A DNA stretch of 54,254 nt from JAAYCB01 sp012744395 (GCA_028703175.1 JAQVNJ010000026.1:1-54254), one strand, 5' to 3'; positions 25,113 to 34,212 are shown, numbered from the stretch's first letter. Translations and numbers: made by a program. The notes: a model not told the origin generated them from the sequence alone.

Positions 25113-27401
25113 TCAGGCGGTCCTCTGCTCCGGATACTTGATCCGGCCGTGGTAGTTGGCGATCAGCGACTTGATCATGCTGTCTTCGACGGTGCGGAGT
25201 TCGCGGAACGTCAACCCGCTTTCGTCAAACTGGCCGTCCTCCAGCTTTCGTTCGGCGATTTCGCGAACCAGGCTTTCGATTCTCGCCGGGCCGGGCTCGA
25301 CCAGCGAGCGGCAGGCGCTTTCGGCCGCGTCGGCGAGCATCAGGACGGCGGCTTCCTTCGTCTGGGGCTTCGGACCGGGATAGCGGAACGAAGACTCTTC
25401 CACCGCGCCGCCGTCGGGATTGTTCTGCCTCTGCTCGCTGGCTCTCCCGTAGAAGTATTCCACGAGCGTCGTTCCGTGGTGCTGCTCGATGAAGTCGATG
25501 ATCGGTTCCGGCAGGTGGTGCTGGCGCGCCAGGTCGGCGCCGTCCTTGATGTGGGCGACGATCACCAGCGTGCTCATTTGCGGGACGAGCGATTCGTGGC
25601 GGTTCTCGTTGGGCGGTTGATTCTCGATATAGTAGGTTGGTTTGAGCATCTTGCCGATGTCGTGGAAATAGGCGCCGACGCGCGTCAGGAGCCCTCGGGC
25701 GCCGATCGCGTCGGCCGCCGCCTCGGCGATCGATCCCACGGTGACGGAGTGGTTGTAGGTGCTCGGGGCGCGGCGGACCAGCTCCTGCAACAAGGGATGG
25801 GAGACATCTCCCAGCTCCAGCAGGCTCATGTCCGTCAACACGCCGGAGAGCCGTTCGACATACGGCAGCAGCCCATTCATGACAAAGCCCGCCGCGACGG
25901 TCCAGACGGCGTTGCGTCCGGCCTGCACGAGCAGTTCCCACGAGAGGGGCTGCGATTCCAGCGCGGCGACCCCGAGGGTCAGGAAGAACGCGGCGACCGA
26001 GGCGAAGACCCCGACATAGATCAGCTTGCTCCGGCTCCGCACGCGGTCGAGTTGCAGCACGGCAGCGGTCGCCACGCCCCACAGAAGGTAGAGCGCGCCG
26101 ATCGGCTGCCCCAGGCCAAGCACGACGGCGAGGGCCACCACGCCGGAAGACAGCAGGGCAAGCTGCCGCGTGTAGGCGATCGTGAGAATCTGGCCGAACA
26201 GGAGCACGGGTATCAGTTCAGCCCGCCACGCGTCGGCCGAGGCCCAGACGGCCGCGCCGACGGCGAGCACCGCCAGCAAGGCGACCATCGCCAACTGGCG
26301 GAAGTTGTCGAAGAGCCGCCGCTCGTTGGCGGCCAGGTACAGTCCGCAGAGCCCAAGCAGGATCGAGAACAGGAAGAACACGGAGATCAGCCGCCCAAGC
26401 CGCATCGCGCTTGTCCGCGCCTCGTTGGCGGCCCGGTGCTCCTTGACCAGCAGCTCGAGTTCCTTGTCGGCGAGGGGGGTTCCCGCGGACACGACCACCT
26501 CGCCCGGCTCGAAGACGATTTCTGCGGGGGCAACCGCGGCGATCGCCCGCTCCATCGCGGCCTTCGTGGCGGTTTCATCGAGCAAGAGGGTCTCCGGCAG
26601 GTGGTTCCGCAGCCAGTTGAAGACCGGCTCGGTCGCGGCCGCCAGGCCGGCCTCTTCAAGCCGCGCCTCCAGGCTCCGCCGCAGGCCGGCGGCATTGCCG
26701 ATGAGCACCTCGTCGATGCCCACCGCGGCGCCCTTGGAATCCGTCTTCGACTGGCGGACCACGATGCGATCCTGGTTCCCCTCCCCAAGCCGCTGCTCCG
26801 CCTGCTGCTTGGCCTGCAACGACCGGAGCAGCCCGACGGAGTCGTAGTCCTTCAAGGCGGCGGTGATCGCCTGCATCAGCCGTTTCAGGTCTTCATCCTC
26901 GGAAAGCGCTTTGCGAAATGCATCGAAGGCCTGGCGGGCCTCGGTCTCGGCAAGTTTGCCGTCCGCGTCCGACGGGAGGAAATCGCGCCAGAGTCCGGGC
27001 CGCGGCATGGCCTCGTACGACGGGGCGGCGAGCAGTTCCAGAACGGTGTTCCGGAGCGTCTCCTCCAAGCGTTTCAGCGGTTCCGGGTCGCGGACGAAGA
27101 CATAGGGGACCTGCCATTGCGCGCGGTCCCGGAGCGAGCGGGTCTCGGCGAGGTCTTCGACCTGGAAGGAGACGCGGGCGGCCACGTCGGCCGGCGGTCG
27201 ATAGCCCGATCGATAGGGGTAGGGCAAGTCCCAGGCGCGAATCACCAGGCAGAGCAAGAGCGCTGTGGCGGCGGCCAAGGCGATCCTCGCAAGCACGTCG
27301 GCGCGGCGCAGGTTGCCCCACATCCGCTCCCAGAAATTGGGGGGAAGCTCGAGGGCTGCGACACGATCTGAACGTTTTCTTTTTTTGCCGCCGGTAGCCA
27401 T
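25113..27401 (-). CDS. 7TM-HD (PgpH-type) phosphohydrolase
   Basis: 762 residues from ATG 27401, selected because longer starts would run into phoH and begin with non-family sequence. Basic N-terminus, one helix (LARIALAAATALLLCLVI), a roughly 270-residue 7TM-HD extracellular domain, about seven membrane helices (335-530) and a cytosolic HD domain. The HD core shows YNHSVTVGSIAEAAADAIGA (near 548), FHDIGKM (578) and HLPEPIIDFIEQHHGTTLV. PgpH of Listeria hydrolyses c-di-AMP; activity here is inferred. It begins 7 bp after the phoH stop. Confidence 0.92.
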   Translation of the reverse strand: MATGGKKRKRSDRVAALELPPNFWERMWGNLRRADVLARIALAAATALLLCLVIRAWDLPYPYRSGYRPPADVAARVSFQVEDLAETRSLRDRAQWQVPYVFVRDPEPLKRLEETLRNTVLELLAAPSYEAMPRPGLWRDFLPSDADGKLAETEARQAFDAFRKALSEDEDLKRLMQAITAALKDYDSVGLLRSLQAKQQAEQRLGEGNQDRIVVRQSKTDSKGAAVGIDEVLIGNAAGLRRSLEARLEEAGLAAATEPVFNWLRNHLPETLLLDETATKAAMERAIAAVAPAEIVFEPGEVVVSAGTPLADKELELLVKEHRAANEARTSAMRLGRLISVFFLFSILLGLCGLYLAANERRLFDNFRQLAMVALLAVLAVGAAVWASADAWRAELIPVLLFGQILTIAYTRQLALLSSGVVALAVVLGLGQPIGALYLLWGVATAAVLQLDRVRSRSKLIYVGVFASVAAFFLTLGVAALESQPLSWELLVQAGRNAVWTVAAGFVMNGLLPYVERLSGVLTDMSLLELGDVSHPLLQELVRRAPSTYNHSVTVGSIAEAAADAIGARGLLTRVGAYFHDIGKMLKPTYYIENQPPNENRHESLVPQMSTLVIVAHIKDGADLARQHHLPEPIIDFIEQHHGTTLVEYFYGRASEQRQNNPDGGAVEESSFRYPGPKPQTKEAAVLMLADAAESACRSLVEPGPARIESLVREIAERKLEDGQFDESGLTFRELRTVEDSMIKSLIANYHGRIKYPEQRTA

Positions 27402-27408
27402 GGCTCGA

Positions 27409-28314
27409 CTAGTTGGGGGATGAGCGCTGCGCCGGCCCGCGCTCGTAGGCCTCGACAATGTCTTGAACCAGCCGGTGGCGGACGATATCGGAGCGGGCAA
27501 GGGCAACCGAGGCAATCCCGCGGATTCCGTGCAGGCGGTCAAGGGCATCGATCAGGCCGCTGTGCATTTGCCTCGGCAGGTCGATCTGCGTCGTGTCGCC
27601 GGACACGACGATTTTCGAGCCGGCTCCCATCCGCGTCAAAAACATCTTCATCTGGGCAATCGTCGTGTTCTGCGCCTCATCGAGGATAATGAAGGCCTCG
27701 TTCAGCGTCCGCCCCCGCATGTAGGCCAGCGGGATCACCTCGATCAGGTCCTCCTCCATGTAACGGCGAATCATGTCGTGCTCCATCATTTCGTGGAGCG
27801 CATCGAACAGCGGGCGGAGGTAAGGATTGATCTTGGCCTGAAGGTCGCCCGGCAGGAACCCCAGGCTCTCGCCGGCCTCCACGGCGGGGCGCACCAGGAC
27901 GATCTTGCGGATGCGGTCGGCCTTCAAGTCGCTGGCGGCCATCGCCACGGCAAGATACGTCTTGCCCGTCCCCGCCGGACCAACGCAGAAAACCAGGTTG
28001 TTGCCGCGGATTGCGTCGACGTAGTGGGCCTGCCCAGGCGACCGGGGCCGGACCATCCGTCCGTTGTATACCTCGATCGGCGGCACCGTCGACGCCGGCA
28101 GGCCCTCGGCGACTTCGGCCAGGGCTCGCGTCACATCCTCGGGGGCCAGGCCGCCGCCGCCGCGAATCCGGGCATGGAGCCGCTCCAGCAATTCGGTCGC
28201 CTGGGCGACCGCCTGCGACTCTCCCTCGACATGGATGCGGCCGTCCCGCGCGTGAATCTGCACCCCGAGCGAATCGCGAATCGCCCGGAGATGCTGGTCA
28301 CGGACACCAAACAA
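27409..28314 (-). CDS. phoH: PhoH-family ATPase (start codon uncertain)
   Basis: 301 residues if the TTG at 28314 is used. A KH-like N-terminal region (IRDSLGVQIHARDGRIHVEG) is followed by the PhoH P-loop ATPase: Walker A GPAGTGKT (112-119), MRGRTLNEAFIILDEAQN with Walker B, and VVSGDTTQIDLP. Involved in RNA metabolism, often next to ybeY. Family-like residues continue upstream in frame (TQTISVVDSEALLTLFGVRD), but no ATG, GTG or TTG occurs there. The real start may therefore be a rare ATT/ATC codon near the TAG of the upstream gene (28358). No Shine-Dalgarno precedes the TTG. Confidence 0.9.
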   Translation of the reverse strand: MFGVRDQHLRAIRDSLGVQIHARDGRIHVEGESQAVAQATELLERLHARIRGGGGLAPEDVTRALAEVAEGLPASTVPPIEVYNGRMVRPRSPGQAHYVDAIRGNNLVFCVGPAGTGKTYLAVAMAASDLKADRIRKIVLVRPAVEAGESLGFLPGDLQAKINPYLRPLFDALHEMMEHDMIRRYMEEDLIEVIPLAYMRGRTLNEAFIILDEAQNTTIAQMKMFLTRMGAGSKIVVSGDTTQIDLPRQMHSGLIDALDRLHGIRGIASVALARSDIVRHRLVQDIVEAYERGPAQRSSPN

Positions 28315-28357
28315 CGTCAGAAGCGCTTCCGAATCGACTACCGAAATCGTTTGCGTT

Positions 28358-28702
28358 CTAGAGATCGCCGGGCCCCCCTATGTATCGCTTGCAGTAGGGG
28401 CAGATGTGCGTCTCCGCCTCAATCTCCTTCTCGCAATGCGTGCAGCGCCGCATCTCCTTCTTCGCCGGCCTCTGTTGCCCTGCTTCTTCTTCGAAGGGAT
28501 TTGGCGTGTTCGACGAGCGGATGGCCTTGCCGGGCTCATACGGCCCGAGAATGTTCAAAATGGCGCTCTCGTCCATCGAGGATGTCTCCAGCTCCGGCAC
28601 GGATACCCGAGCCTTGCACGTCGGGCAGAGCCCCGTCTTGCCGGCAAGCGAGTCCTTGACACGGAGCACGTGTCCGTTCGGGCATACCACTTTAATCGAC
28701 AT
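28358..28702 (-). CDS. Small double zinc-ribbon protein
   Basis: 114 residues from ATG 28702; GGAGG lies 8 bp upstream and would fall inside any longer reading. The N-terminal ribbon CPNGHVLRVKDSLAGKTGLC then PTC is a CxxxH/CxxC type; the C-terminal ribbon CTHCEKEIEAETHICPYC is a four-Cys rubredoxin-like knuckle. The linker is acidic and disordered. No enzymatic motif is seen; such ribbons bind nucleic acid or protein. Its stop overlaps the probable 5' coding part of phoH, so it probably leads the phoH-pgpH-ybeY-corC run. On the minus strand the roughly 280-bp gap upstream includes TATGATAAT (near 28870), a possible -10. Confidence 0.75.
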   Translation of the reverse strand: MSIKVVCPNGHVLRVKDSLAGKTGLCPTCKARVSVPELETSSMDESAILNILGPYEPGKAIRSSNTPNPFEEEAGQQRPAKKEMRRCTHCEKEIEAETHICPYCKRYIGGPGDL

Positions 28703-28984
28703 TGGGTATCCCTCCAACAGATCAGGAGAGTTTCAACCGCCTGTGTCCATGGAATCCCTTCTCCGTTTCCATTCCACATCTGACGCCGCCAATCGCCCAA
28801 GGCGAAGTCCACCGGCAGGAGACAAGGCACCGAAGAAACGCTACCCCGCCAATCCTTCGCTCACCCCATTATCATAGTGTGCAACCGACCGACAGAAAAC
28901 CAGGATTTCCCATTTGCCCCACCCCGCGGAGGGGCCAGCGCTAGATAACACGCCGACCGACCAACACATTCTATTTAATCTAGC

Positions 28985-29893
28985 TTAGCCCACCATCCCA
29001 GACCTCCAAAACGCATACGCCACCGGCGAGGCAAACAGCAGCGAATCGACGATGTCCAGTACGCCGCCGAACCCCGGGATTCGACTGCCGGAGTCTTTTC
29101 GATTGACGTCGCGCTTGATCAGGGATTCCGCCAGATCGCCGAACATGCCGCTGATGCAGACGGCGATGCCATACGCCGCCCAGCCCAGCCAAGAGGTGGT
29201 CCGCGCGTCCGGATTCATGGCCGGCACCAAGAAGAGAAAGGTCGCGGCCGAGGCGGCTACGGAAAACGCCAGGGCGCCCACCGCGCCCTCGATCGTCTTG
29301 CCCGGACTGATCCCCGGGGCCAGCCTGTTCCGGCCGATCAGACGGCCCACCGTGTAGGCTCCGATGTCCCCCATCTTTGTCACGAGGATCACGGATGCAA
29401 CCCCGGCGATGCCCCACGACATGCGGATCTGGATCAGAAACGTGGCGAGCGTTCCCAGGTAGACGACCGCGAAGACAGCCGCAGCGAGATTCGCCGTCAC
29501 ACCGCCGGGGCGTTCGAAACGCCGCATTTCGGCCAGATAGATCAATCCCACCCCGACCGCCAGGGCCACCAAGATCCAGTCGCCTGTGCCAGATGGGGCA
29601 TGTGCCGCAAGGCTGCCGGAGCCTGCGGTCGCCTCGGCGGCGAAGCGCAGATAGAGCGGCGCACCCCAGGCAACCGAGATCAGCAGCAGGTTGGCCAGGT
29701 AGACGGTCCACTTGACCGGCCGAATTCCGCCCGCCTCCGCCAGGTCCAGGACCTCCCGAGTGGCCAGCCAGAGCCCCGCTACGAACAACGGGAACAGGTA
29801 GATCCCCGGCCACGCCGCCTTGTGATCGAGCCAGCAGAGCCCGACGAGGACTGCGACAATCAGGGTTCCCAACAGGAGTCGCCAGCGGAGCAT
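28985..29893 (-). CDS. cdsA: Phosphatidate cytidylyltransferase (copy 1)
   Basis: 302 residues with about eight membrane helices. The CTP-transferase signature near the C-terminus is clear: SLIKRDVNRKDSGSRIPGFG then GVLDIVDSLLFASPVAY, equivalent to the S-x8-KR-x3-KD-x5-PGHGG-x2-DRxD pattern. The His is Phe and the Arg is Ile here. It makes CDP-diacylglycerol from phosphatidic acid and CTP at the inner membrane. It directly follows uppS (69-bp gap), the usual bacterial uppS-cdsA order. Confidence 0.93.
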   Translation of the reverse strand: MLRWRLLLGTLIVAVLVGLCWLDHKAAWPGIYLFPLFVAGLWLATREVLDLAEAGGIRPVKWTVYLANLLLISVAWGAPLYLRFAAEATAGSGSLAAHAPSGTGDWILVALAVGVGLIYLAEMRRFERPGGVTANLAAAVFAVVYLGTLATFLIQIRMSWGIAGVASVILVTKMGDIGAYTVGRLIGRNRLAPGISPGKTIEGAVGALAFSVAASAATFLFLVPAMNPDARTTSWLGWAAYGIAVCISGMFGDLAESLIKRDVNRKDSGSRIPGFGGVLDIVDSLLFASPVAYAFWRSGMVG

Positions 29894-29962
29894 ATCGTCA
29901 GAAGCCTGTTCTAGGGGAATAAATTGACCGACGGACGCGGAGGGAAAGGCCCCCCGGTGGTC

Positions 29963-30739
29963 TCACCGAAGGGTCTGCCCGCAACTGCCACGCAACCCGC
30001 CGAACCGCCGATCCCGCATGGCGAAATCGCGAATCGCCTGGTGGAGGTGCGGCTCATCGAACTCCGGCCAGAACGCTTCGGTTACCCAGAGTTCGGCATA
30101 GCTGATCTGCCAGAGCAGGAAGTTGCTGATCCGCATCTCGCCCGCGGTGCGAATCAGCAGATCCGGCTCGGGCATCCCCGCGGTATAAAGCCGCGCTGCA
30201 ATCACCCGCTCGTCGATTTCGTCCGCCGCCAGGTCGCCTTGCAGAACCTCGCGGGCAATCCGCCGGACCGCGTCGACCAACTCCGCCCGACCGCCATAGT
30301 TGATCGCCAGGCAGAGGCGCAGTCCCGTGTTCTCTGCGCTCAGGTCCACCGTGCGGTCCATCTCGCGGAGGGCGTTGGCGGGAATCCCCTCTCGCCGCCC
30401 AATCACGCTCGCCTGGATGTTCTGGGCGAGAATCATCGCCCGCTCCTCGATCATGTACTGCTCGAGCAGCCGCATCAGGAAATCAAGCTCGCCCCTTGGC
30501 CGTTTCCAGTTCTCGCTCGACAGGCAATACAAGGTAAGCTGCTCGATGCCCAACCGGGCGCATTCCTCGACGGTTCGGCGGACGCTGGCGACCCCCCTGC
30601 GGTGCCCCTCAATCCGGGGAAGCCCCTGCGCCTCCGCCCACCGTCCGTTGCCGTCCATGATGACGGCAATGTGATGCGGCTGCCGCTCACGGGGCACATC
30701 GAGGATTTCTGAACGGACAGTACTGAGGGATTCAGACAT
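29963..30739 (-). CDS. uppS: Undecaprenyl diphosphate synthase
   Basis: 258 residues from ATG 30739; longer frames upstream are not family-like. The catalytic P-loop is IAVIMDGNGRWA with Asp29, followed by GHRRGVASVRRTVEEC, YCLSSENWKRP, LAINYGGRAELVDA and the C-terminal EPDLLIRTAGEMRISNFLLW (canonical RTSGE-x-R-x-SNFxxWQ). It builds the C55 lipid carrier for peptidoglycan and surface polysaccharide. Linked with cdsA in the same orientation. Confidence 0.97.
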   Translation of the reverse strand: MSESLSTVRSEILDVPRERQPHHIAVIMDGNGRWAEAQGLPRIEGHRRGVASVRRTVEECARLGIEQLTLYCLSSENWKRPRGELDFLMRLLEQYMIEERAMILAQNIQASVIGRREGIPANALREMDRTVDLSAENTGLRLCLAINYGGRAELVDAVRRIAREVLQGDLAADEIDERVIAARLYTAGMPEPDLLIRTAGEMRISNFLLWQISYAELWVTEAFWPEFDEPHLHQAIRDFAMRDRRFGGLRGSCGQTLR

Positions 30740-30951
30740 TTCGCGGGCCGAGCCGACCGGGCAGTGTGCTGACGGATGGTGGGCAGAAAGCGACCGGCCC
30801 CCATCGGGAAACGGCAAGCCGCGATCCCGACGCCCGAAAGCTTTCTCCCACAACCATTTAACCGCTCGCCGGCAAGACCGTCAAGAATGGCCAATCGCCG
30901 GCATCGCCCGCCGCTATCCGCCGCGGCGAGCCGCCGTCCCATTCTCGGCGA

Positions 30952-31509
30952 TCACCCGCTTGGGTACTGGCGGCAGTATTCATACAGCGCGATCGCGGTT
31001 GCGGTGGCCACGTTGTGGCTATCGGGGCGACCGTAGATCGGGATCTCCACGGCCCGGTCCAGCGCTTTCAGCACTTCCGGCTCGATCCCCGTCCGCTCGT
31101 TGCCCACGACCAGCGCGGTTCGTCTTCGAAATGGGAATGTGAACAGCGACTCGGACAGGCTCGTCTGCTCCAGGCCGACCAGTTGATATCCCTCGGCGCG
31201 GAGCCGCGCCAAGACGGGCAACAGCGTCCGGTGCACCTCCAGCTCGATCGCCTCGCGGCTATCGCGGGCGATTTTCGCCAGCAGTCTCGCCGTACCGCAA
31301 CAGATCATCCGGCGGACGCCGCAGCACCCGGCCGCGCGCGCGATCCGCGACACGTTGATGTTGCTCCGCATCGGGGGGCAGACCACGACCAGTTCCCGCG
31401 GCACGGCCAACTTGGTGGGGGGCTGATGGCGCTGCTGAATAAAATCGTCCATCGCACGGCCGGCTCGGAGCACAGTGGCGGCAGACAATTTCACCCGCCG
31501 CTCTTCCAT
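30952..31509 (-). CDS. SpoU/TrmH-family RNA 2'-O-methyltransferase
   Basis: 185 residues. The SPOUT signatures are visible: RSNINVSRIARAAGCCGV (motif 1), TALVVGNERTGIEPEVLKA (motif 2) and VEIPIYGRPDSHNVATATAI (motif 3, the trefoil knot SAM site). The N-terminus is too short for a separate L30e-like domain, as in TrmL/TrmH-like stand-alone enzymes. Target nucleoside unknown. An internal Met20 (MDDFIQQ) is an alternative start; neither has a good ribosome-binding site. Confidence 0.9.
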   Translation of the reverse strand: MEERRVKLSAATVLRAGRAMDDFIQQRHQPPTKLAVPRELVVVCPPMRSNINVSRIARAAGCCGVRRMICCGTARLLAKIARDSREAIELEVHRTLLPVLARLRAEGYQLVGLEQTSLSESLFTFPFRRRTALVVGNERTGIEPEVLKALDRAVEIPIYGRPDSHNVATATAIALYEYCRQYPSG

Positions 31510-31676
31510 GCTAAACCGAATCGCTGGCCGGGGCCAGACGGCAGGCCTCGGCCCGACACCCGGTGCGGACGAGACTGCCGCGGTGATTGGGGATGGGCTG
31601 GCGGTTCAGCGCCCGCATCTGCCCGCATCCGCCCGCATCCGCCCGCCGACGCGCCCCGGCGGCCCGCCAGGCGCGG

Positions 31677-32147
31677 TCATTCGGCCGGCGGTTCCAGATA
31701 ATACCGCAGTTGGGCGAGAATCTCTTCGCGCCGCCGCCCCCACGGCAAGAACAGTCCATGGAGCACGTCGATCGGCGCGTCGCGGTCGTAGGGCAGCAAG
31801 AGCGTGCCCGATGGAAACACGCGGTGCTTGCGGACCTCGGTCCAGGGGATCCGCCGATGCCGCCCCAGGAACCATTGGTGGACGCCCTCCGCGTTGAGTT
31901 CGAATGTGACGGGCACGAAGAACCGCCAGCCGGCAACGGCGAGAACCAGCGCCGCCCCCACCGCCAGGTGCATTCGCCCGGTCGCCCAATAGACGTAGAG
32001 CCCCGCGCCGAACAGCCCCGCCAGGACAAACATCCCGATCAGCGGATTGTCGCGCAGTGGCCAGGATCGCCATCGCACCAGGGGCGGCGGCTCGTCCGTC
32101 CACGAGGAATGGCTCAGGTCGGCCAGGCTGGGCATGAGCAACGCCAA
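31677..32147 (-). CDS. Hypothetical two-helix membrane protein, PH-like domain
   Basis: 156 residues. Two hydrophobic helices (NPLIGMFVLAGLFGAGLYVY and LAVGAALVLAVAGWRFFVPV) precede a beta-rich tail (FELNAEGVHQWFLGRHRRIP then WTEVRKHRVFPSGTLLLPYD). The helix pair plus the pattern N-x-EG-x3 and R-RIPW-x-EVRK resembles bacterial PH-like (YdbT/DUF3093-type) proteins. Function unknown. A minus-strand TATACT (complement of 32217-32222) and a hairpin (32171-32212) lie upstream. Confidence 0.65.
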   Translation of the reverse strand: MALLMPSLADLSHSSWTDEPPPLVRWRSWPLRDNPLIGMFVLAGLFGAGLYVYWATGRMHLAVGAALVLAVAGWRFFVPVTFELNAEGVHQWFLGRHRRIPWTEVRKHRVFPSGTLLLPYDRDAPIDVLHGLFLPWGRRREEILAQLRYYLEPPAE

Positions 32148-32170
32148 TTGCCGGGTTCTTAGGTCCTAGA

Positions 32171-32212
32171 GGAACAGCGTCGGAGGAGCGGTCTGCGCGA
32201 CTCCTCCGTTCC
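32171..32212. other. Extended inverted repeat in the 5' region of the 32147 gene
   Basis: CGGAGGAG (32181-32188) pairs with CTCCTCCG (32201-32208), and outer GGAA (32171-32174) can pair with TTCC (32209-32212). There is no T run, so this is not a standard terminator; it may be a leader hairpin. The rest of 32213-32410 shows no gene. Confidence 0.4.
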
Positions 32213-32410
32213 TTCTAGTATACTCCCCCGGGACGGCGGTAGCAGCAATCGTTGACGGAGACTGTCTTGGTTTTGCGCGGCCAGCGCAGCAGCGCGAGCG
32301 GTGGCCCGCCGCGAATGGGGACGGCTGGCCTGACGGCATTCCGTGCCCGGATTGGCCATGAGCCGACCGTTGACCCCAACGGGCAAGCGAAGGCGGCCGA
32401 CCCGAGTCGG

Positions 32411-32431
32411 CCTCGCTGACGCGTCGGGTTA
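32411..32431. repeat. Dispersed repeat whose TAA is the stop of cdsA copy 2
   Basis: On the minus strand this reads TAACCCGACGCGTCAGCGAG then G. I recognise this motif as a high-copy intergenic repeat of Pirellulales genomes (from memory). Here its first three bases are the stop codon of the gene ending at 32429. Confidence 0.6.
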
Positions 32432-33559
32432 TGAGAGGTTGACAAACAAGTAGGTCAGGTGGAAGAACACCGGCGCGGAGAAGCAGAGCGAGTCGATCCG
32501 ATCCAGGATGCCGCCATGCCCTTCGATCAGGGTGCCGTAGTCCTTGACGCCGCGGTCGCGCTTAATGGCCGACATCGTCAGCCCGCCGCCGAACGCGGTC
32601 AGGGAGACGACCAGCGAGGCGAGGGCCGCTTGCCACCACTGGTAGGGGGTGAGAAACCACAGGGCCGCTCCAACCAGGGTCACGCTGGCGGCGCTGCCCA
32701 AGAGACCTTCCCAGGTTCGCGCGGGGCTGATGCTCGGCACAATGGCGTGGCGGCCCGGCAGCTGCGACCAGAGGTACTGGGTCGCGTCGGCCAGTTGGAC
32801 GATCAGCACGAAGAAGAACAGCAAGCGGACTTTTCGCCCCGGAGCTTCATGGGGCATCTTGATTTCGCCCTGGGCGGCCTCGGCGAGCGTGCCGATCTGT
32901 GCCAGGCCCGCCGGCAGGGGGTGCTGTTCCGGTTCGACGTCGGCTGCGGCTTCGGCGGGCGGGGGCGGCTCCGCGGGGCGGGCGGCTTGGTGTTCCTCGG
33001 GCGGGAGGTTCAAGGTCAGCAGGGCGGGCGCATAGCTGAGACAATACACGCAGATCAACAGGCCCGCCTGGATCTTCGCCGTGCGCTCCAGAAACCGCTT
33101 CGAATCGCCCGAAAAAGCGATCCGCGCCGGTATCAACAGGAACGCGTACACCGGAATGAAGATACTGTAGACGTCGTAGGCGGTAATCCCGAGCGGCTCT
33201 TCGAACCACGTCCGGCCGGCGAGCATCAGGAACACATATTGCAGCGGTGTGCAGAAAAAGAACACCCAGAACAGGGCCCGGTGGTCGGCCGGCCGGGTCG
33301 GCGTGAGCGTGATGAATTCGCGCAGCGCCCAGAAGGAAATCAGCCCGAAAAAGACGATCGTCAGCATCTTGCCGGCCAGCAGCGCCCCGGCCAGCGGGGC
33401 GAAGAGCATCCACCATGCCCAGACCCTCAACCGGAACGTCTCGACGATCGCCGGATCGAGCCCGAGGTCGGCTCGCCGTTTGAGAAAGCGCACGACGAGC
33501 GTGGCGATGCCGAGCAGCACCAGAACGCCGCCGAATAGTCCCAGGGTCTTCGCGTCCAT
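32429..33559 (-). CDS. cdsA: Phosphatidate cytidylyltransferase (copy 2, longer)
   Basis: 376 residues from ATG 33559 (MDAKTLGLFGGVLVLLGIA); the longer in-frame extension overlaps the acyltransferase gene and was rejected. About nine helices, interrupted by a hydrophilic Pro/Glu-rich loop (about 205-260). Signature: PARTWEGLLGSAASVTLVGA, then MSAIKRDRGVKDYGTLIEGH, GGILDRIDSLCFSAPVFFHL, with the full KRD...KDY...GHGG..DR.D. It is closer to canonical than copy 1. It lies 38 bp after the acyltransferase gene, an apparent phospholipid-synthesis pair; YnbB-type CdsA proteins commonly have this partner. Confidence 0.93.
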   Translation of the reverse strand: MDAKTLGLFGGVLVLLGIATLVVRFLKRRADLGLDPAIVETFRLRVWAWWMLFAPLAGALLAGKMLTIVFFGLISFWALREFITLTPTRPADHRALFWVFFFCTPLQYVFLMLAGRTWFEEPLGITAYDVYSIFIPVYAFLLIPARIAFSGDSKRFLERTAKIQAGLLICVYCLSYAPALLTLNLPPEEHQAARPAEPPPPAEAAADVEPEQHPLPAGLAQIGTLAEAAQGEIKMPHEAPGRKVRLLFFFVLIVQLADATQYLWSQLPGRHAIVPSISPARTWEGLLGSAASVTLVGAALWFLTPYQWWQAALASLVVSLTAFGGGLTMSAIKRDRGVKDYGTLIEGHGGILDRIDSLCFSAPVFFHLTYLFVNLS

Positions 33560-33597
33560 CAATCTCGCCGTTCCACACCGGATCCGTCCAAGGCAAT

Positions 33598-34212
33598 TCA
33601 GGCTTCCTTCAAGCGGACCACCGCCTCGCGGGCGCGGCGAAGGAACTCGGCCTTCGCCTCTTTCCGCTCCAGCCACATCGGCGGGCCGAACGTCACGCAG
33701 GTCAGCATCGGCACCGGCAGCACCTCGCCGCGCGGGAGGATGCGATTCATGTTGTCGATATGAACCGGGATCAGCTCGAGGTCCGGCCGCTTCTTGCTCA
33801 AATAGTATAGCCCGCTCTTGAACTCGCCGACATCCGGCCCCATCGAGCGCCCCCCTTCGGGAAACAGGATCAGCGAGTGCTTGTAGCCGATCTCGCGGAT
33901 CATCAAGTCGACGGGGCTCTGATGCACCTTGATCTCCGTCCGATCGATCAGCAGGGCGTTGAACACCTCGCGCGAGAGGTATCGGCGGACCGGGCCCCCC
34001 ATCCAATATTCCTTGGCCGCCACCGGGCGGGTCAAGGCCCGGACTTGAGGCGGCAGGGCGGACCAGAGCACCACGGCATCCAGGTGGCTGGTGTGATTGG
34101 CGAAGTACACCCGCTGGCAGGGGTCCGGGTGGCAGTCAATCCAGCGCACGCTGGCGCCGCTCAAGAACCTTGCGACCAACGCCAGGATGCCGCCAGCAAT
34201 ATTCGTTTCCAT
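33598..34212 (-). CDS. 1-acyl-glycerol-3-phosphate acyltransferase-like (PlsC family)
   Basis: 204 residues from ATG 34212. The acyltransferase HX4D motif is NHTSHLDAVV; motif III appears as ILFPEGGRSMGPDVGEFKSG (usual FPEGTRS), and VPVHIDNMNRILPRG follows. It acylates lysophosphatidate, or a similar acceptor, on the inner membrane, giving the CdsA substrate made by the next gene. The start is chosen because upstream in-frame sequence is shadow. Confidence 0.87.
   Translation of the reverse strand: METNIAGGILALVARFLSGASVRWIDCHPDPCQRVYFANHTSHLDAVVLWSALPPQVRALTRPVAAKEYWMGGPVRRYLSREVFNALLIDRTEIKVHQSPVDLMIREIGYKHSLILFPEGGRSMGPDVGEFKSGLYYLSKKRPDLELIPVHIDNMNRILPRGEVLPVPMLTCVTFGPPMWLERKEAKAEFLRRAREAVVRLKEA

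Noticed and set aside
22369..25155. 928-codon plus-strand open frame
   Set aside because: Antisense shadow of recO, the CorC-like gene and ybeY; no ribosome-binding site or domain.
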